DNA of 64,000 bases from contig NZ_PVNK01000165.1 of assembly GCF_002994615.1 (NCBI RefSeq), positions 81,148 through 145,147 on the forward strand, read 5' to 3'. Origin of the DNA: Enhygromyxa salina. GTDB taxonomy: Bacteria; Myxococcota_A; Polyangia; Nannocystales; Nannocystaceae. The position numbers were made by a program, and so were the translations under genes. The notes below the pieces were generated by a model. The model made no database searches. It was not told the DNA's origin and saw nothing but the letters and a program-made list of their open reading frames with translations. Positions 34,216-43,010 of the stretch are shown here, piece by piece (the first letter of the stretch is position 1; the number at the start of each line of letters is the position of its first letter).

Positions 34216-34437
34216 GGGGCTCAGGTGGGCCACGGCGCCATTGTACGTCGCGGCCGGGCGGCGATGAGGACTGCGCGCGCGCCACGGAGCTGCGAACACG
34301 GACCTCCCGCGCAGCGTGGTCTGAGGGGAGGTTTTGGGCCTCCTCGCCCGCGTGCTTGTGTCGCGGCGACGGGCCGGGTAACTCGGGTTGGGCGCGGCGC
34401 GTAGCTTGGGCTACACAGCTGCCGCGAGGAGCAAGCC

Positions 34438-34854
34438 ATGAGCGTGATCGAGCTGACCAAGGACAATTTCCAGGAGACCATCGACGGCGAGGGCATCGTG
34501 TTCGTCGATTTCTGGGCGACCTGGTGCGGACCCTGTCGGGCCTTCGCGCCGACCTTCGAGAAGGCGGCCGAGAAGCACCAAGACATCAAGTTCGGCAAGA
34601 TCGACACCGAGGCCCAGCGCGAGCTCGCGGCGGCGTTTCAGATCCAGGCGATCCCGACCCTGGCTGCGTTCCGCGACAACATCCTGGTCTTTCGTCAGTC
34701 CGGCGCCCTGCCGCCGCCCGCGTTCGAGCGCCTGATCGGTGAGGTCCGCGGTCTCGACATGGACGACGTCCGCCGCCAGATCGCCGAGGCCGAGGCCAGC
34801 CAGGAGCAGGGCCCCGACCATGGCGACGCCGAGTCCGACGTCGACGAGTCCTGA
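34438..34854 (+). CDS. Thioredoxin-family protein
   Basis: 138 residues. Classic thioredoxin: FVDFWATWCGPCRAFAPTFEK with the WCGPC redox site, the cis-Pro in AIPTLAAFRDN, and the usual DTEAQRELAAAFQI. Typical TrxA has about 108 residues; this one adds a 30-residue acidic tail (GPDHGDAESDVDES) not seen in housekeeping TrxA. It reduces disulfides in the cytoplasm. A GAGGAG site sits 6 bases before the ATG, and a CTACAC element about 20 bases further up may be a -10. Confidence 0.92.
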   Translation: MSVIELTKDNFQETIDGEGIVFVDFWATWCGPCRAFAPTFEKAAEKHQDIKFGKIDTEAQRELAAAFQIQAIPTLAAFRDNILVFRQSGALPPPAFERLIGEVRGLDMDDVRRQIAEAEASQEQGPDHGDAESDVDES

Positions 34855-34862
34855 TCTCACTG

Positions 34863-34903
34863 GTGACTGAGCGTCACGAGCGAGACAAGCCCCCTCTGGG
34901 GGC
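34863..34903. terminator. Possible hairpins in the convergent gap
   Basis: Two small stems lie in the 54 bases between the convergent thioredoxin and IgGFc-like genes: GTGAC/GTCAC (34863-34877) and GCCCCC/GGGGGC with loop TCT (34889-34903). No T tract follows, so factor-independent termination is unsure. Similar hairpins end genes elsewhere in the window. Confidence 0.3.
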
Positions 34904-34908
34904 CATTA

Positions 34909-36705
34909 CTATTGCGGGTTGATGACCGCCAGCTGAAGCCCGCCCGGGTACGCGTACGAGGTCACGTTCGTGTACCCGACCTGGATGATGCCGAAGGGCT
35001 GCGTGCTCGTTGCGAAGTGTGCGCCCTCCGTGACCTGGTAGTCGGCGACGTCCCAGGCCCCGATCTGGTAGTAGCCGTCGACGACCACGTCATCGATCAT
35101 GATGTCGTCGCCGCCAGCCGGCCGAATGATCTGGGCGTAGTGGAGGCTGTAGTTGGTCCCGGTCACGAACGCGTAGGTGTCGAGGAACTGCTCGGTCGGG
35201 ACCATCTGATACATCGAGGGGTCGCCGGTCCCGGCCCCGCCGTTTTGGCCCTCGAGCAGCTGCACGGGCAAGAAGGGGCCGTCACCCGTGAACACGAAGC
35301 TCGCCTGGGTGCCGAACTGGTAGTACTCGCCCTTGTCGAGTTGGAGCGGGAACCCGGGCTGCTGCGGGGCGGTGTTGACGGTGATCCCGTCCTCGCCGCC
35401 GTAGACGCGCCAGTAGTAGGTCTCATTGCCGCGCTGCGGGGCGTGGGCGCCGACGTACTCCTCGCCCCAATACTCGAGCGGGAGCAGGACCTCTTCGAGG
35501 TGATCGCAGTAGAGGGTCGGGTGCATCGGGACGTTGGCGCACTCGCTCGCGCCCGCGACCCACACGGGCTTGTCGGCGGTGATGATTGTGCCCGAGAGAT
35601 CCTGGTACTGCGCGGCCACGACCACGTTGAGGGTGTCGTAGCGCTGCATTGCGACCTGCGCGCTCTGACCCGGCATCAGGCCCGGGACGCCGCCGCCCGC
35701 GGCCGTCGGACCCCCGGCGAGGAAGTCGAGGGTCGTGTCGTCCTGGGTCGCGATGGCCGTGAAGTAGCCGGGGTAGTGGATGTGGAAGGTCCCGGGGTAG
35801 GACGCGACCACGTAGTTGCCGGTCAGCGCGTGCTCGGGCAGGAGCATCGAGGCGTCGTTGGTCGCCTGGGATCCAATCGGCGAGTGGAGGTAGGCGACGA
35901 TCGGGATGTCGGTCTCGACCCGGTAGACGCCGCCGGTCCGCTTGGTCGTGACGCTCTCGATCTGGGCGTTGTCGAGCTGGAAGGTGTGGGTGCCCTCGGG
36001 TCCGACCATGACCGCGGGGCCCTGGGCCTGCTCGACGTTTTGGTTGTTGGGCACGAAGTAGAGCTGGGCGGTCACGCTCTTGTCGGACGAGACGTTGCCG
36101 ATGACCAGCGAGTCGGGCTGGTTGGCGTGGAGGTTGTCCATGCGGTTGGCGAAGAACGAGCAACCGACGGAGCTCGGGTTGACCTCAATGAGATCGCAAA
36201 GCGGCACGCAGTCGCCGCTGAGGCAGCCCTCGGTGTCCTCGCAGGGCACGGGTGGCCCCCACTCGGAGCCGTCGTCGACGCAGGTCTGGACGCTGTCGGG
36301 GTCGAAGCAGCTGGTCGCGCCCGGGTCGCAAAACGTCGCCTCGGTGTCGCCGTCACCGTCGCCCGTGTCGCCGTCGCCCGTGTCGCCGTCGCCGTCGCCG
36401 TCCCCGGTATCGCCGTCGCCGTCCCCGGTATCGCCGTCGCCGTCGCCGTCGCCGTCGCCGGGGTCGCCGTCGCCGTCGCCCGTGTCACCGTCGCCGTCCC
36501 CGGTCGTGGCCATTGTATCCCCGGACTCGGTCGTGGTGTCGGTGCTGGTGCCGCCGTCGCTGGTCTCGAGGCACAGCGACGTGAGGCAGTCGCCGACGTC
36601 GCCGTCGCTCGCGCTGTCCCCACACGCGAGCGCGAGCGAGGCGAGGGGCAAGAGCAGCAGCGAGGAGTGGAGCCGAAGAGTTGGAGAGGCCATCGCTCGC
36701 ATCAT
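34909..36705 (-). CDS. IgGFc-binding-like surface lipoprotein with Gly-Asp linker
   Basis: 598 residues. The lipobox is LALAC. Residues about 50-125 are a Gly-Asp-Gly-Asp/Thr low-complexity linker, followed by a short Cys module (FCDPGATSCFDPDSVQTC...). From about residue 180 there is an IgGFc-binding N-terminal-like domain (FFANRMDNLHANQPDSLVI, then VASYPGTFHIHYPGYFTA, HLEEVLLPLEYWGEEYV), common in Myxococcota surface proteins. No enzymatic signature. It is presumably an adhesin facing the outside. Three ATG codons in a row at 36705, 36702 and 36693 may serve; none has a good ribosome site. Directly downstream of the giant kinase gene on the same strand (41 bases). Confidence 0.8.
   Translation of the reverse strand: MMRAMASPTLRLHSSLLLLPLASLALACGDSASDGDVGDCLTSLCLETSDGGTSTDTTTESGDTMATTGDGDGDTGDGDGDPGDGDGDGDGDTGDGDGDTGDGDGDGDTGDGDTGDGDGDTEATFCDPGATSCFDPDSVQTCVDDGSEWGPPVPCEDTEGCLSGDCVPLCDLIEVNPSSVGCSFFANRMDNLHANQPDSLVIGNVSSDKSVTAQLYFVPNNQNVEQAQGPAVMVGPEGTHTFQLDNAQIESVTTKRTGGVYRVETDIPIVAYLHSPIGSQATNDASMLLPEHALTGNYVVASYPGTFHIHYPGYFTAIATQDDTTLDFLAGGPTAAGGGVPGLMPGQSAQVAMQRYDTLNVVVAAQYQDLSGTIITADKPVWVAGASECANVPMHPTLYCDHLEEVLLPLEYWGEEYVGAHAPQRGNETYYWRVYGGEDGITVNTAPQQPGFPLQLDKGEYYQFGTQASFVFTGDGPFLPVQLLEGQNGGAGTGDPSMYQMVPTEQFLDTYAFVTGTNYSLHYAQIIRPAGGDDIMIDDVVVDGYYQIGAWDVADYQVTEGAHFATSTQPFGIIQVGYTNVTSYAYPGGLQLAVINPQ
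36340..36505 (-). repeat. Coding low-complexity Gly-Asp repeat
   Basis: A run of GTCGCC/GTCACC triplet-based units on the plus strand encodes the Gly-Asp-Gly-Asp/Thr linker of the IgGFc-like lipoprotein on the minus strand. The unit lengths vary (9, 15 and 18 bases), so it is less regular than the minisatellite at 963. Confidence 0.7.
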
Positions 36706-36746
36706 CGCCGATTTACGCGTGCCAGCAGAAACGAGCCCCCTCCTGG

Positions 36747-39700
36747 CTACCTCAAGGTCAGGCGGGCGATCAGCTCGGCGGCGCGATCGGCCTCGAGGGT
36801 GGCCCCGAGCACGCGCAGCTGAGCTTCGCCGAGGCGGGCGTGATCGAGGGCGCCGCGGAGGTCGTGGGGCGCGAGGACCTCGGCCTGGGCGAGCAGACAC
36901 AGGCCGACGTGTCGCTGAGCCGAGAGCTTCTCGGCCCGATCGGACAGCTGCTCGAGCGCGACGTAGTCGTCGCTGGCGTGGTTGGGGTCGCCGAGTCCGA
37001 GCCGCAGGCTCGTGAGCGACACGTCGAGCTCGCGGTAGGGGTTGCCGAGGCTCTCGCAGGCCGCGCGGGCGCGGTCGAGCAGCTCGGGTCGTCGCTCGGG
37101 GCTGCTGGCCTCGGCGAGGACCAGCAGCGCGCCGATCAGGAGGCCGTCGAGCTCCTGAGCTTGGGCCGTGTCGACGGCTTCGCTCGCGTGGCGCCGGGCC
37201 TCGGCCGGCTCGTCGCGGGCGAGGTCGATCGTAGCGAGCAGCTCGTGGGCGGCGCCGAGCTCCGCCGAGGCGCCCGTGCGCCGGGCGACATCTTTGGCTC
37301 GGCGGGCCTCCTGGGCGGCGACCTCGAGCCTACCCGAGAGCAGCGCGTGGCGACCGAGCTCGGTGTGAACCAGGGTGAACAGGCGCGGATCCTCGACCTC
37401 GTCGGCGAGCTCGCGGGCGCCGTCGAGGGCCTCGCTGGCGTCTTCGATCCGACCGAGGTCGCGCAGGACCTGGACGCGCGCGGCCTCGGCGTAGGCCAGG
37501 CCCCAGCGATCGCCGATCGCCCGCTTGTCGGCGGCGGCGCGCTCGAGCTCGCGCAGCGCCCGGCTGGCGTGGCCCGCGAGCGCGCAGGCCTGACCGAGGT
37601 GAAAGCGGGCGATCGAGACGTTCCAGCGATCGGTCGGGGGGTGCAGGACCAGGCAGCGCTCGTAGGCCTCGATCGCCGCCTCGGCGTCGCCGCTGGCGAT
37701 CCGCCAGTTGCCCCGGCTGCGCTCGAGCTCGGCGGCGACGCGGTCGCGATCGGGTCCGCGCTGGGAGGGGAAGGTCGCGAGCTCGGCGCTGCCGGCCTCG
37801 AGCTCGGCCTCGGCGAGCTCGTGGCGGCGGGCCTCGCAGTGGGCGAACGCAGCCAGGGCCCAGAGCCCGACGCGCTCGAGCGAGTGCTTGCCCGCGAGCA
37901 GCTCGAGGCCCTCGCGGCAGTAGGCGATCGCGGTCTCGTAGTGGCCGAGCTTGCTGGCCACGCGCGCCAGCTTCTGCAGCTGTCGCGCCTCCTCGTCGCG
38001 GTCACCCTCGCTCGCGGCCCGGCGGCGGCTGTTGTCGTAGGCCTCGCGCGCGGCCGTGTACTCGCCGTGCATCAGGAGCAGATCGCCGATCTGCATCGAG
38101 CGCGAGCTGGTCGCCGGGCGCAGGGCCGCGAGCTCGGCCCGGGCTCGACGCTGACGCTCGGCCGCGCGTCGGTCTCGCGGGCGGAGGCCGAGGAGGCGGT
38201 CGGCGAGGCTCCGGTGCCCGAGCTGCTTGGCCAGCTCCGCGCCGCGCTCGCCGAGCCGGGCCAGCCGAGCTTCGTCGCCGTGGTCGAGGATCGAGGCGAG
38301 GCGGCGGAGGGCCGCGAGCGCGGCGTGGGTCTCGTCGTTGACGAGCTCGAGCTCGGCGAGCAGCAGCAAGAGCTCGGCGCGCTCGACGACCGCGAGCGAG
38401 TCGGACAGCTCGAGCAGCTTGGTCAGCTGGTCCAGGGCCGGGTCGGTGCGGCCATCTTCGAGGGCCTGCTGGGCGTGCGCGACGACGAGCGGGCGAGCCT
38501 CGGCGACGGCGTTGCCCTCGATCAGGTGAGCGACGCGCATGCGCTCGCGGTCCTCGACGTGGTCCTCGGAGAAGGGCAGCCGCAGGAGGCGCTCGGCGCA
38601 GTGGAGGTGGAGCTTGTGGCGGGCCGCGCTCGGGAGCTCGTCGTGGATCACTCGGCGCAGGAGCTCGCTCGTGAAGCGCAGCGTGATGCGGCCGCCGCCG
38701 CGAACTTCGGTCACGAGATCACGCTCGACCGCGTGGGCGAGGAGGTGCTCGAGCTCGCTCGGGCTTCGGCCGACGAGCTCGACGAGCTCGTCGAAGTCGA
38801 AGCTGCCGCCGTCGACGGCGAGCACCGAGCCCGTCCGCAGCGCGCAAAACAGCGTGGTCGGCAGCCGTCGGAGGCGACTGACCAGCGCCGCGCGGATGCT
38901 GCGGGGGATCGGCCAGCCCGCGAGCTCGAGCCGCCAGATATGGTCGCGGCGGACCAAGATACCGGCATCGACGGCCGTACGGACGAGCTCGCGCGCGTAG
39001 AGCGGCCGGCCGCCGCTCTCGCGAAACAGCTGCTCGGCGAGGCCCGGCGCGGGCAGGCCACCGCCGAGCAGCTGGGTCATCAGCGCGCTGTGGATGTCCT
39101 CGTCGAGGGGTCCGAGGCTCAGGCTCAGCGCGCGGGGGTGCTGCGCGAGCCGGAGCTCGAGCCGACTCAGGGGATGTTGGTCGCCGAGTTCGGCGCGCTC
39201 GTAGGCGAGCACGAACACCAGCGGCGCCCGCGGGAGCCGACGAAAGAGCAGGTCGACCAGCTCGACGGCCTCGCTGCTGAAGTGCGCGTCGTCGATCGCC
39301 AGGGTCAGCGGCCGCCGGTTGGCGACCAGCGCCGCGAACGCCCGGACGAGCAGGTTCTCGGTCCGCTCGCGCGAAGACTTGGCCCCGGCGGACAGCTTGG
39401 CGGTCTTCGACCCGTTCGCGCGCGCGTGCTCGCTCTCGCGCTCATGGGTCACCCTCGGGCGCTCGCGCTCGTCGACGCGCTCGAGCCCCGCCCACGAGCT
39501 CTCGCGCTTGGGCGCGTGCGCGAGGTGTCCGAGGCGGCTGCGGGCGAGATCGGGGAACAGCGCGACGAGCCGGGCCGCGTCGGCGGTCAGCAGCTCGACG
39601 GCCTCGGGCCGCTGGGCCAGCCCCGCGGTCAGCAGCTCGCTGAAGGGCCCGAGCCAGCCGCCGTGGGCGTTGGCCGTGGCGCTGGTTCGCAGCAACTCGA

Positions 39701-40790
39701 TCTCTCGCTGCTGACACGCGAGGGCGAGCTCGTCGAGCAGCGTCGTCTTGCCGATCCCGGCCTCGCCCGCGATCAGCACGAGCTGCTGGGCTCCGGCTCG
39801 AGCGGTGATCAGGCGCGAGTCGATGGTCCGCAGGATCGGGTCACGGCCGACGGCGTCGTGAAGCCCCGGGCCGCGCGCGTCGCCGGACTCGAGGCCGAGC
39901 GAAGCTGGCCCGAGCCCGCTCGACGCCTGGGGCCCGAGCAGCGAGATCGCGTCGGTGGCGTCGGCGTAGGGCTCGAGCAGCTCGGCGACCTCGCGGCCGT
40001 TGCCTGGACGCCGCGCCGGCTCCTTGGTCAGGAGCGCGAGGATCAGGGACTCGAGCTCGGTCGGGAGCCCGGTGCGCAGGAGCCCCGGTCGCGTGGGGGT
40101 GGTCTCGGCGACGGCCTCGAGCATGGCCTTGGGCTCGCCCGCGAACAGCGGCCGCCCGACGAGGGCCTCGTAGAGCACCGCGCCGAGGGCGTAGAGATCC
40201 GAGCGCGGGCTGGGCGGATCGCCGCGGACCTGCTCGGGCGAGACGTAGGGCAGCGTCCCGATCAGCGGGTTGGCCTGGTCGCGGATGAACCTCGGCCTGA
40301 GGGTGCGGCCCACCAACTCTGCGAGGCCGAAGTCCATGAGCTTGACGCGGAGCCGGTCGTCGTCACGGACGAGCATCACGCTGGCCGGCTTGACGTCGCG
40401 GTGGACGACATCGTGGCCATGGCTGTGGGCCAGGGCCAGGGCGACCTGGCGAGCGATCTCGGCCGCGAGCGGGATCGGCAGCGGGCCCGCCGTGAGCAGC
40501 TCGGCGAGGGTCCGGCCCTGAAGCAGGGGCATGATCAGGAACAAGAGCTCCTGGTCGCGGCCGAAGTCGAACACCGGGACGATCCCCGGGTGATCGAGGC
40601 CCGCGACGAGCCTGGCCTCGCGGCGGAGCTGGGACTCGAACAGCGGCCGGTTGTCCTCGTCGTTGAGCAGCTTGATCGCGACCTCACGCTCGAGCACGTG
40701 GTCGCGCCCGGCGAATACTACGCTGATGCCACCGCGGCCGAGCTCGCGCTCGAGGACATAGCGTCGGCGAAGGGTGCGACCCGGATCCAC
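36747..40790 (-). CDS. Ser/Thr protein kinase fused to an AAA-type ATPase and a TPR-like tail
   Basis: 1347 residues. The kinase domain (about 5-270) has GRGGISVVFAG, VAIKLL with the ATP lysine, H130-R-D132-V-K134-P-A-S137, and DFGLAELV. The catalytic-loop Asn that binds magnesium is Ser137, an unusual change. Next is a Walker A site GEAGIGKTTLLDE (about 341-353) and Walker B LTLAIDDAHFSS, the STAND/AAA style of PknK-like regulators, with a charged insert of about 50 residues between. The last 700 residues are helical repeats of TPR type. Such proteins sense signals in the cytoplasm and are abundant in myxobacteria. GTG 40790 fits the start of the kinase lobe (DPGRTLRRRYVLERELG), but no Shine-Dalgarno is seen; ATG upstream is unlikely. 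Confidence 0.85.
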   Translation of the reverse strand: MDPGRTLRRRYVLERELGRGGISVVFAGRDHVLEREVAIKLLNDEDNRPLFESQLRREARLVAGLDHPGIVPVFDFGRDQELLFLIMPLLQGRTLAELLTAGPLPIPLAAEIARQVALALAHSHGHDVVHRDVKPASVMLVRDDDRLRVKLMDFGLAELVGRTLRPRFIRDQANPLIGTLPYVSPEQVRGDPPSPRSDLYALGAVLYEALVGRPLFAGEPKAMLEAVAETTPTRPGLLRTGLPTELESLILALLTKEPARRPGNGREVAELLEPYADATDAISLLGPQASSGLGPASLGLESGDARGPGLHDAVGRDPILRTIDSRLITARAGAQQLVLIAGEAGIGKTTLLDELALACQQREIELLRTSATANAHGGWLGPFSELLTAGLAQRPEAVELLTADAARLVALFPDLARSRLGHLAHAPKRESSWAGLERVDERERPRVTHERESEHARANGSKTAKLSAGAKSSRERTENLLVRAFAALVANRRPLTLAIDDAHFSSEAVELVDLLFRRLPRAPLVFVLAYERAELGDQHPLSRLELRLAQHPRALSLSLGPLDEDIHSALMTQLLGGGLPAPGLAEQLFRESGGRPLYARELVRTAVDAGILVRRDHIWRLELAGWPIPRSIRAALVSRLRRLPTTLFCALRTGSVLAVDGGSFDFDELVELVGRSPSELEHLLAHAVERDLVTEVRGGGRITLRFTSELLRRVIHDELPSAARHKLHLHCAERLLRLPFSEDHVEDRERMRVAHLIEGNAVAEARPLVVAHAQQALEDGRTDPALDQLTKLLELSDSLAVVERAELLLLLAELELVNDETHAALAALRRLASILDHGDEARLARLGERGAELAKQLGHRSLADRLLGLRPRDRRAAERQRRARAELAALRPATSSRSMQIGDLLLMHGEYTAAREAYDNSRRRAASEGDRDEEARQLQKLARVASKLGHYETAIAYCREGLELLAGKHSLERVGLWALAAFAHCEARRHELAEAELEAGSAELATFPSQRGPDRDRVAAELERSRGNWRIASGDAEAAIEAYERCLVLHPPTDRWNVSIARFHLGQACALAGHASRALRELERAAADKRAIGDRWGLAYAEAARVQVLRDLGRIEDASEALDGARELADEVEDPRLFTLVHTELGRHALLSGRLEVAAQEARRAKDVARRTGASAELGAAHELLATIDLARDEPAEARRHASEAVDTAQAQELDGLLIGALLVLAEASSPERRPELLDRARAACESLGNPYRELDVSLTSLRLGLGDPNHASDDYVALEQLSDRAEKLSAQRHVGLCLLAQAEVLAPHDLRGALDHARLGEAQLRVLGATLEADRAAELIARLTLR

Positions 40791-41024
40791 GCTGGCGATG
40801 AGTGTGTACCGATGTCCGCGCCCGACAAAATCGCTCGCTCGAAGCCGCGTCTGTGGACGGGAACGGCCCTTGGTCGGCCAGTGCGAGGCGTCCGTGCGCG
40901 GGCCGTCGCGGCGACCCGCCCTCCAGGCCCGCGGCGCGCGGGGAAAATTGCCACATCCGCGCGCGTTGGCGCGCTGGCTGGCTCCGGTTTCAACCAAATG
41001 CCCGCGGCGTGCAACACTGCGCCC

Positions 41025-41528
41025 ATGTCCGAGCCGGAGCCTCGCTGCGCGCACTACCAGTTCGTTCACGTCGCGCTGCGGACCCTCGTGTTTCAGGAGG
41101 CCCGGCTGGCCGCCGCGCTGTGGGAGCTCGACGATCCCATGGCCCTGCTCGACGACATCGCCCTGCAGGTGGTGCGCGCGTGCCGGGGCGAGGGCGAGGG
41201 CGGTGAGCTGCGCGCTGAACAGCTCACGCTGCACAAGCTGCGCCTCGGCGCCCACCCTTGCGTGGTCATCGAGATGCCCGAGCCGGTCGCCGCGACCGAG
41301 GCGTTCATGATCGCGATTCTCGAGCTGCGCGACCTCGACGCTTCGCCCGACTCAGACCAGGCCGCCGAGCGCCGCTACTTCACGCTCGAGTACTCGGGCC
41401 ACCGGCCCGCGCCGCACACGGTCCTGTGCGAGTGGACGGCGCAGGGCAGCCACATGAACATGGGCGGCGGGCCGGAGCCGGAGGTCGGGGCCTTCGTCAC
41501 CGAGCTCGCCCGCTTCGTGCTCGACTAG
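41025..41528 (+). CDS. Hypothetical protein
   Basis: 167 residues, no signal peptide or membrane helix. I do not recognise the family. The composition is ordinary for a cytoplasmic protein, with VEIEMPEPVAATEAF-like and ALWELDDPMALLDD stretches. The start MSEPEPRCAHYQ is used; an AACACT element ends 6 bases upstream and no Shine-Dalgarno is seen, so it may be leaderless. Divergent from the kinase (234 bases apart). Its TAG stop is the CTAG edge of repeat element B. Confidence 0.6.
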   Translation: MSEPEPRCAHYQFVHVALRTLVFQEARLAAALWELDDPMALLDDIALQVVRACRGEGEGGELRAEQLTLHKLRLGAHPCVVIEMPEPVAATEAFMIAILELRDLDASPDSDQAAERRYFTLEYSGHRPAPHTVLCEWTAQGSHMNMGGGPEPEVGAFVTELARFVLD

Positions 41529-41673
41529 CAGCCCGGGGTGCTAGTCCGCGTGCCTGAAGTCTGTTCTGGATTTGATGCGGAGCTGAGGGCCGGTACAGCG
41601 GCGTTTTGGCTTCGCGCCCTCGGCGAAAATTCCGGCGCGAGGCAACACGATGCATTGCAGCCCGGGCTGCTAG
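41525..41673. repeat. CTAG-bounded dispersed repeat element, copy B
   Basis: 149 bases bounded by CTAG at 41525-41528 and 41670-41673. Left end CTAGCAGCCCGGGGTGC, right end the inverted form GCAGCCCGGGCTGCTAG. The inside shares CGGTACAGCGGCGTTTTGGC and a GCGCGAGGCAACACGATGCA stretch with copies A and C. The left CTAG supplies the stop codon of the gene at 41025. Confidence 0.8.
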
Positions 41674-41786
41674 CTACACGAGCTTCGGCGCGCCGCAGTC
41701 GAGCGCGCGGTTCATGCAGGATGCCGACCCGCACGCGCGAACTCGTTGCGGCTTGTCACACGTGGAACTCCCCCTAGTTTTTCTCC

Positions 41787-42347
41787 ATGTTTCACGCAAC
41801 AGTTTTTGCGGCAGTGCTCTCCTCTTTTTCGCCATTGGAGCAGCCGCCCCCGCTGGCGGTCGCCGACGAGTACATCGCCCAGGACGGTCGCCGCGTGCGG
41901 TGGGCGTCCGTGACCTATACTCTGCCGGACGGCCAGACGGCCGAGGTCGTTCTGGTCGCCGACGATACCGCCAGCGGCGAGGGGTATCTATTCGTGGACG
42001 GCGAAGCGATCGCCCACTCAAGCTACGACGACGCGAACGGCGTCGCTAGCTGGAGGTCATCAGCCCCGGGAACAGACGCGCTGGCCGGCGCGGCCCTGGT
42101 TGGTCTCTCAGGCGGCGCCGCGGACGAACTCCTGAATGTATTCACCGAGGGACCGCAAGAGTTCCCCTGCAGCAAGTGGGGGAAGAAGGTCTTACGGGCC
42201 GGTAAGTACATTTGGGGAGCCATGGTTGCGGCCAGCGCTGGCGCGTGTTGCGGTGGAACCGGCATGGCGGGCTGTGGCCTGTGCAGTGCTGGGGGAGCCG
42301 TACTACACGAGGCGGGGCGAGAGGCGTTAGAGGGCTACTGTGACTGA
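41787..42347 (+). CDS. Secreted precursor with Cys-rich C-terminal domain, bacteriocin-like
   Basis: 186 residues. The start MFHATVFAAVLSSFSPLEQ is a plausible signal peptide. The middle part (about 28-125) is beta-rich with ADEYIAQDGRRVRWASVTY. The last 60 residues are hydrophobic and Gly/Ala-rich with six Cys: PCSKWGKKVLR, then GACCGG, AGCGLC and the final GYCD. This pattern is like halocin C8-type bacteriocin precursors, where the C-terminal Cys-rich piece is released as the active peptide. The match is by pattern only. The next gene overlaps by 8 bases and codes for a small membrane protein, as immunity genes often do. GC is lower than in neighbouring genes. Confidence 0.55.
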   Translation: MFHATVFAAVLSSFSPLEQPPPLAVADEYIAQDGRRVRWASVTYTLPDGQTAEVVLVADDTASGEGYLFVDGEAIAHSSYDDANGVASWRSSAPGTDALAGAALVGLSGGAADELLNVFTEGPQEFPCSKWGKKVLRAGKYIWGAMVAASAGACCGGTGMAGCGLCSAGGAVLHEAGREALEGYCD

Positions 42348-42582
42348 CAAACCCAGTCCCGACCCGCCGACCTTTCCGTTTGTGGCGACTCCTTACCGGG
42401 TCGCTGTAGCGACGATCGCCGCCCTCCTCGTGTGGGGCGTCCCGATGCTGGACCTACCGATCTGGGCCGGGGCCCTGCTGGCGGGTGGGATCATGCTGGC
42501 GGTCATCAGCATTCTTCAGGCCGTGCTACGCCGACGCTGGCGAGCGACGAAGACAGCGGCGACAAGCCGGGCTGAGACTTGA
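42340..42582 (+). CDS. Small two-helix membrane protein, possible immunity partner
   Basis: 80 residues. Two transmembrane helices (YRVAVATIAALLVWGVPML about 19-37 and WAGALLAGGIMLAVISILQ about 42-60) with a basic C-terminal tail (RRRWRATK). The GTG start at 42340 lies inside the end of the upstream gene, so it is translated from the same message. Size and topology match immunity proteins of peptide bacteriocins, but many tiny membrane proteins look like this. Confidence 0.6.
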   Translation: MTDKPSPDPPTFPFVATPYRVAVATIAALLVWGVPMLDLPIWAGALLAGGIMLAVISILQAVLRRRWRATKTAATSRAET

Positions 42583-42770
42583 GGCTGTCCTGCAGAGTAT
42601 CAGGTGGTCGAGCAGCACTGGTCGCTTTGGCGGCGAGCGAAGCTCGCGCTCGATCTGGGTTCGGTCGAGGACGCCCAGTTCGGCGCTCGTCGGTTGATGG
42701 ACATCTTCCCGGCACAGCGACAGCGGGGCAACGCACGTGCTGGTGGCCGAGACCTGATCCGCCTCACTCC
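42583..42770. other. Stretch without a supported gene
   Basis: About 190 bases between the small membrane protein and the degraded gene copy at 42771. An open frame from 42604 has no start signal or recognisable content. Together with the pseudogene this makes 405 bases without an intact gene. Confidence 0.55.
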
Positions 42771-43010
42771 GGCCCAAAGTGATCGCGCCGGGCCAGGCGG
42801 GTGTTCCAGAGCTGTGTAGCGGACAGCCGAGCGCCGAGCGCTGGCGCTGACCCGGCGGCTCGCCTCCATGAACGTCCCGGTCGACCACCCGAGCGCGGTC
42901 CTGGTCGTCGATTGCTTGTTGACGCTGGCCGAGACCAGCCCCAGCGGCGGCGTCTGGCTCGACCGCGTGAGGTGTTGGCGGGTCGGCTCAGTCCGTCGTG
43001 CGCTGCGCAG
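42771..43010 (+). pseudogene. Degraded, internally deleted copy of the gene at 45717
   Basis: The sequence follows the region 45687-46250 closely: GGCCCAARGTGATCGCGCC upstream, then GCGCTGGCGCTGACCCGGCG, then TCGACCACCC and GTTGACGCTGGCCGAGACCA. Compared with the intact copy about 36 bases are lost after the first five codons, then about 8 more, which shifts the frame, and a larger part is missing between GACCGC and GTGAGGT. It cannot make the protein. The 3' end runs into the last codons of the convergent cytochrome gene. Confidence 0.75.

Noticed and set aside
36681..41528. An unbroken plus-strand frame over 4.8 kb, antisense to the giant kinase
   Set aside because: Composition is of the shadow type (Gly/Glu/Val/Arg/Asp), no domain; the minus strand has complete kinase, ATPase and repeat motifs. 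Only its last 504 bases (41025-41528) were kept as a gene.
42604..42819. A small plus-strand frame between the membrane protein and the cytochrome
   Set aside because: No start signal, no recognisable content, and it runs into the frameshifted pseudogene copy.
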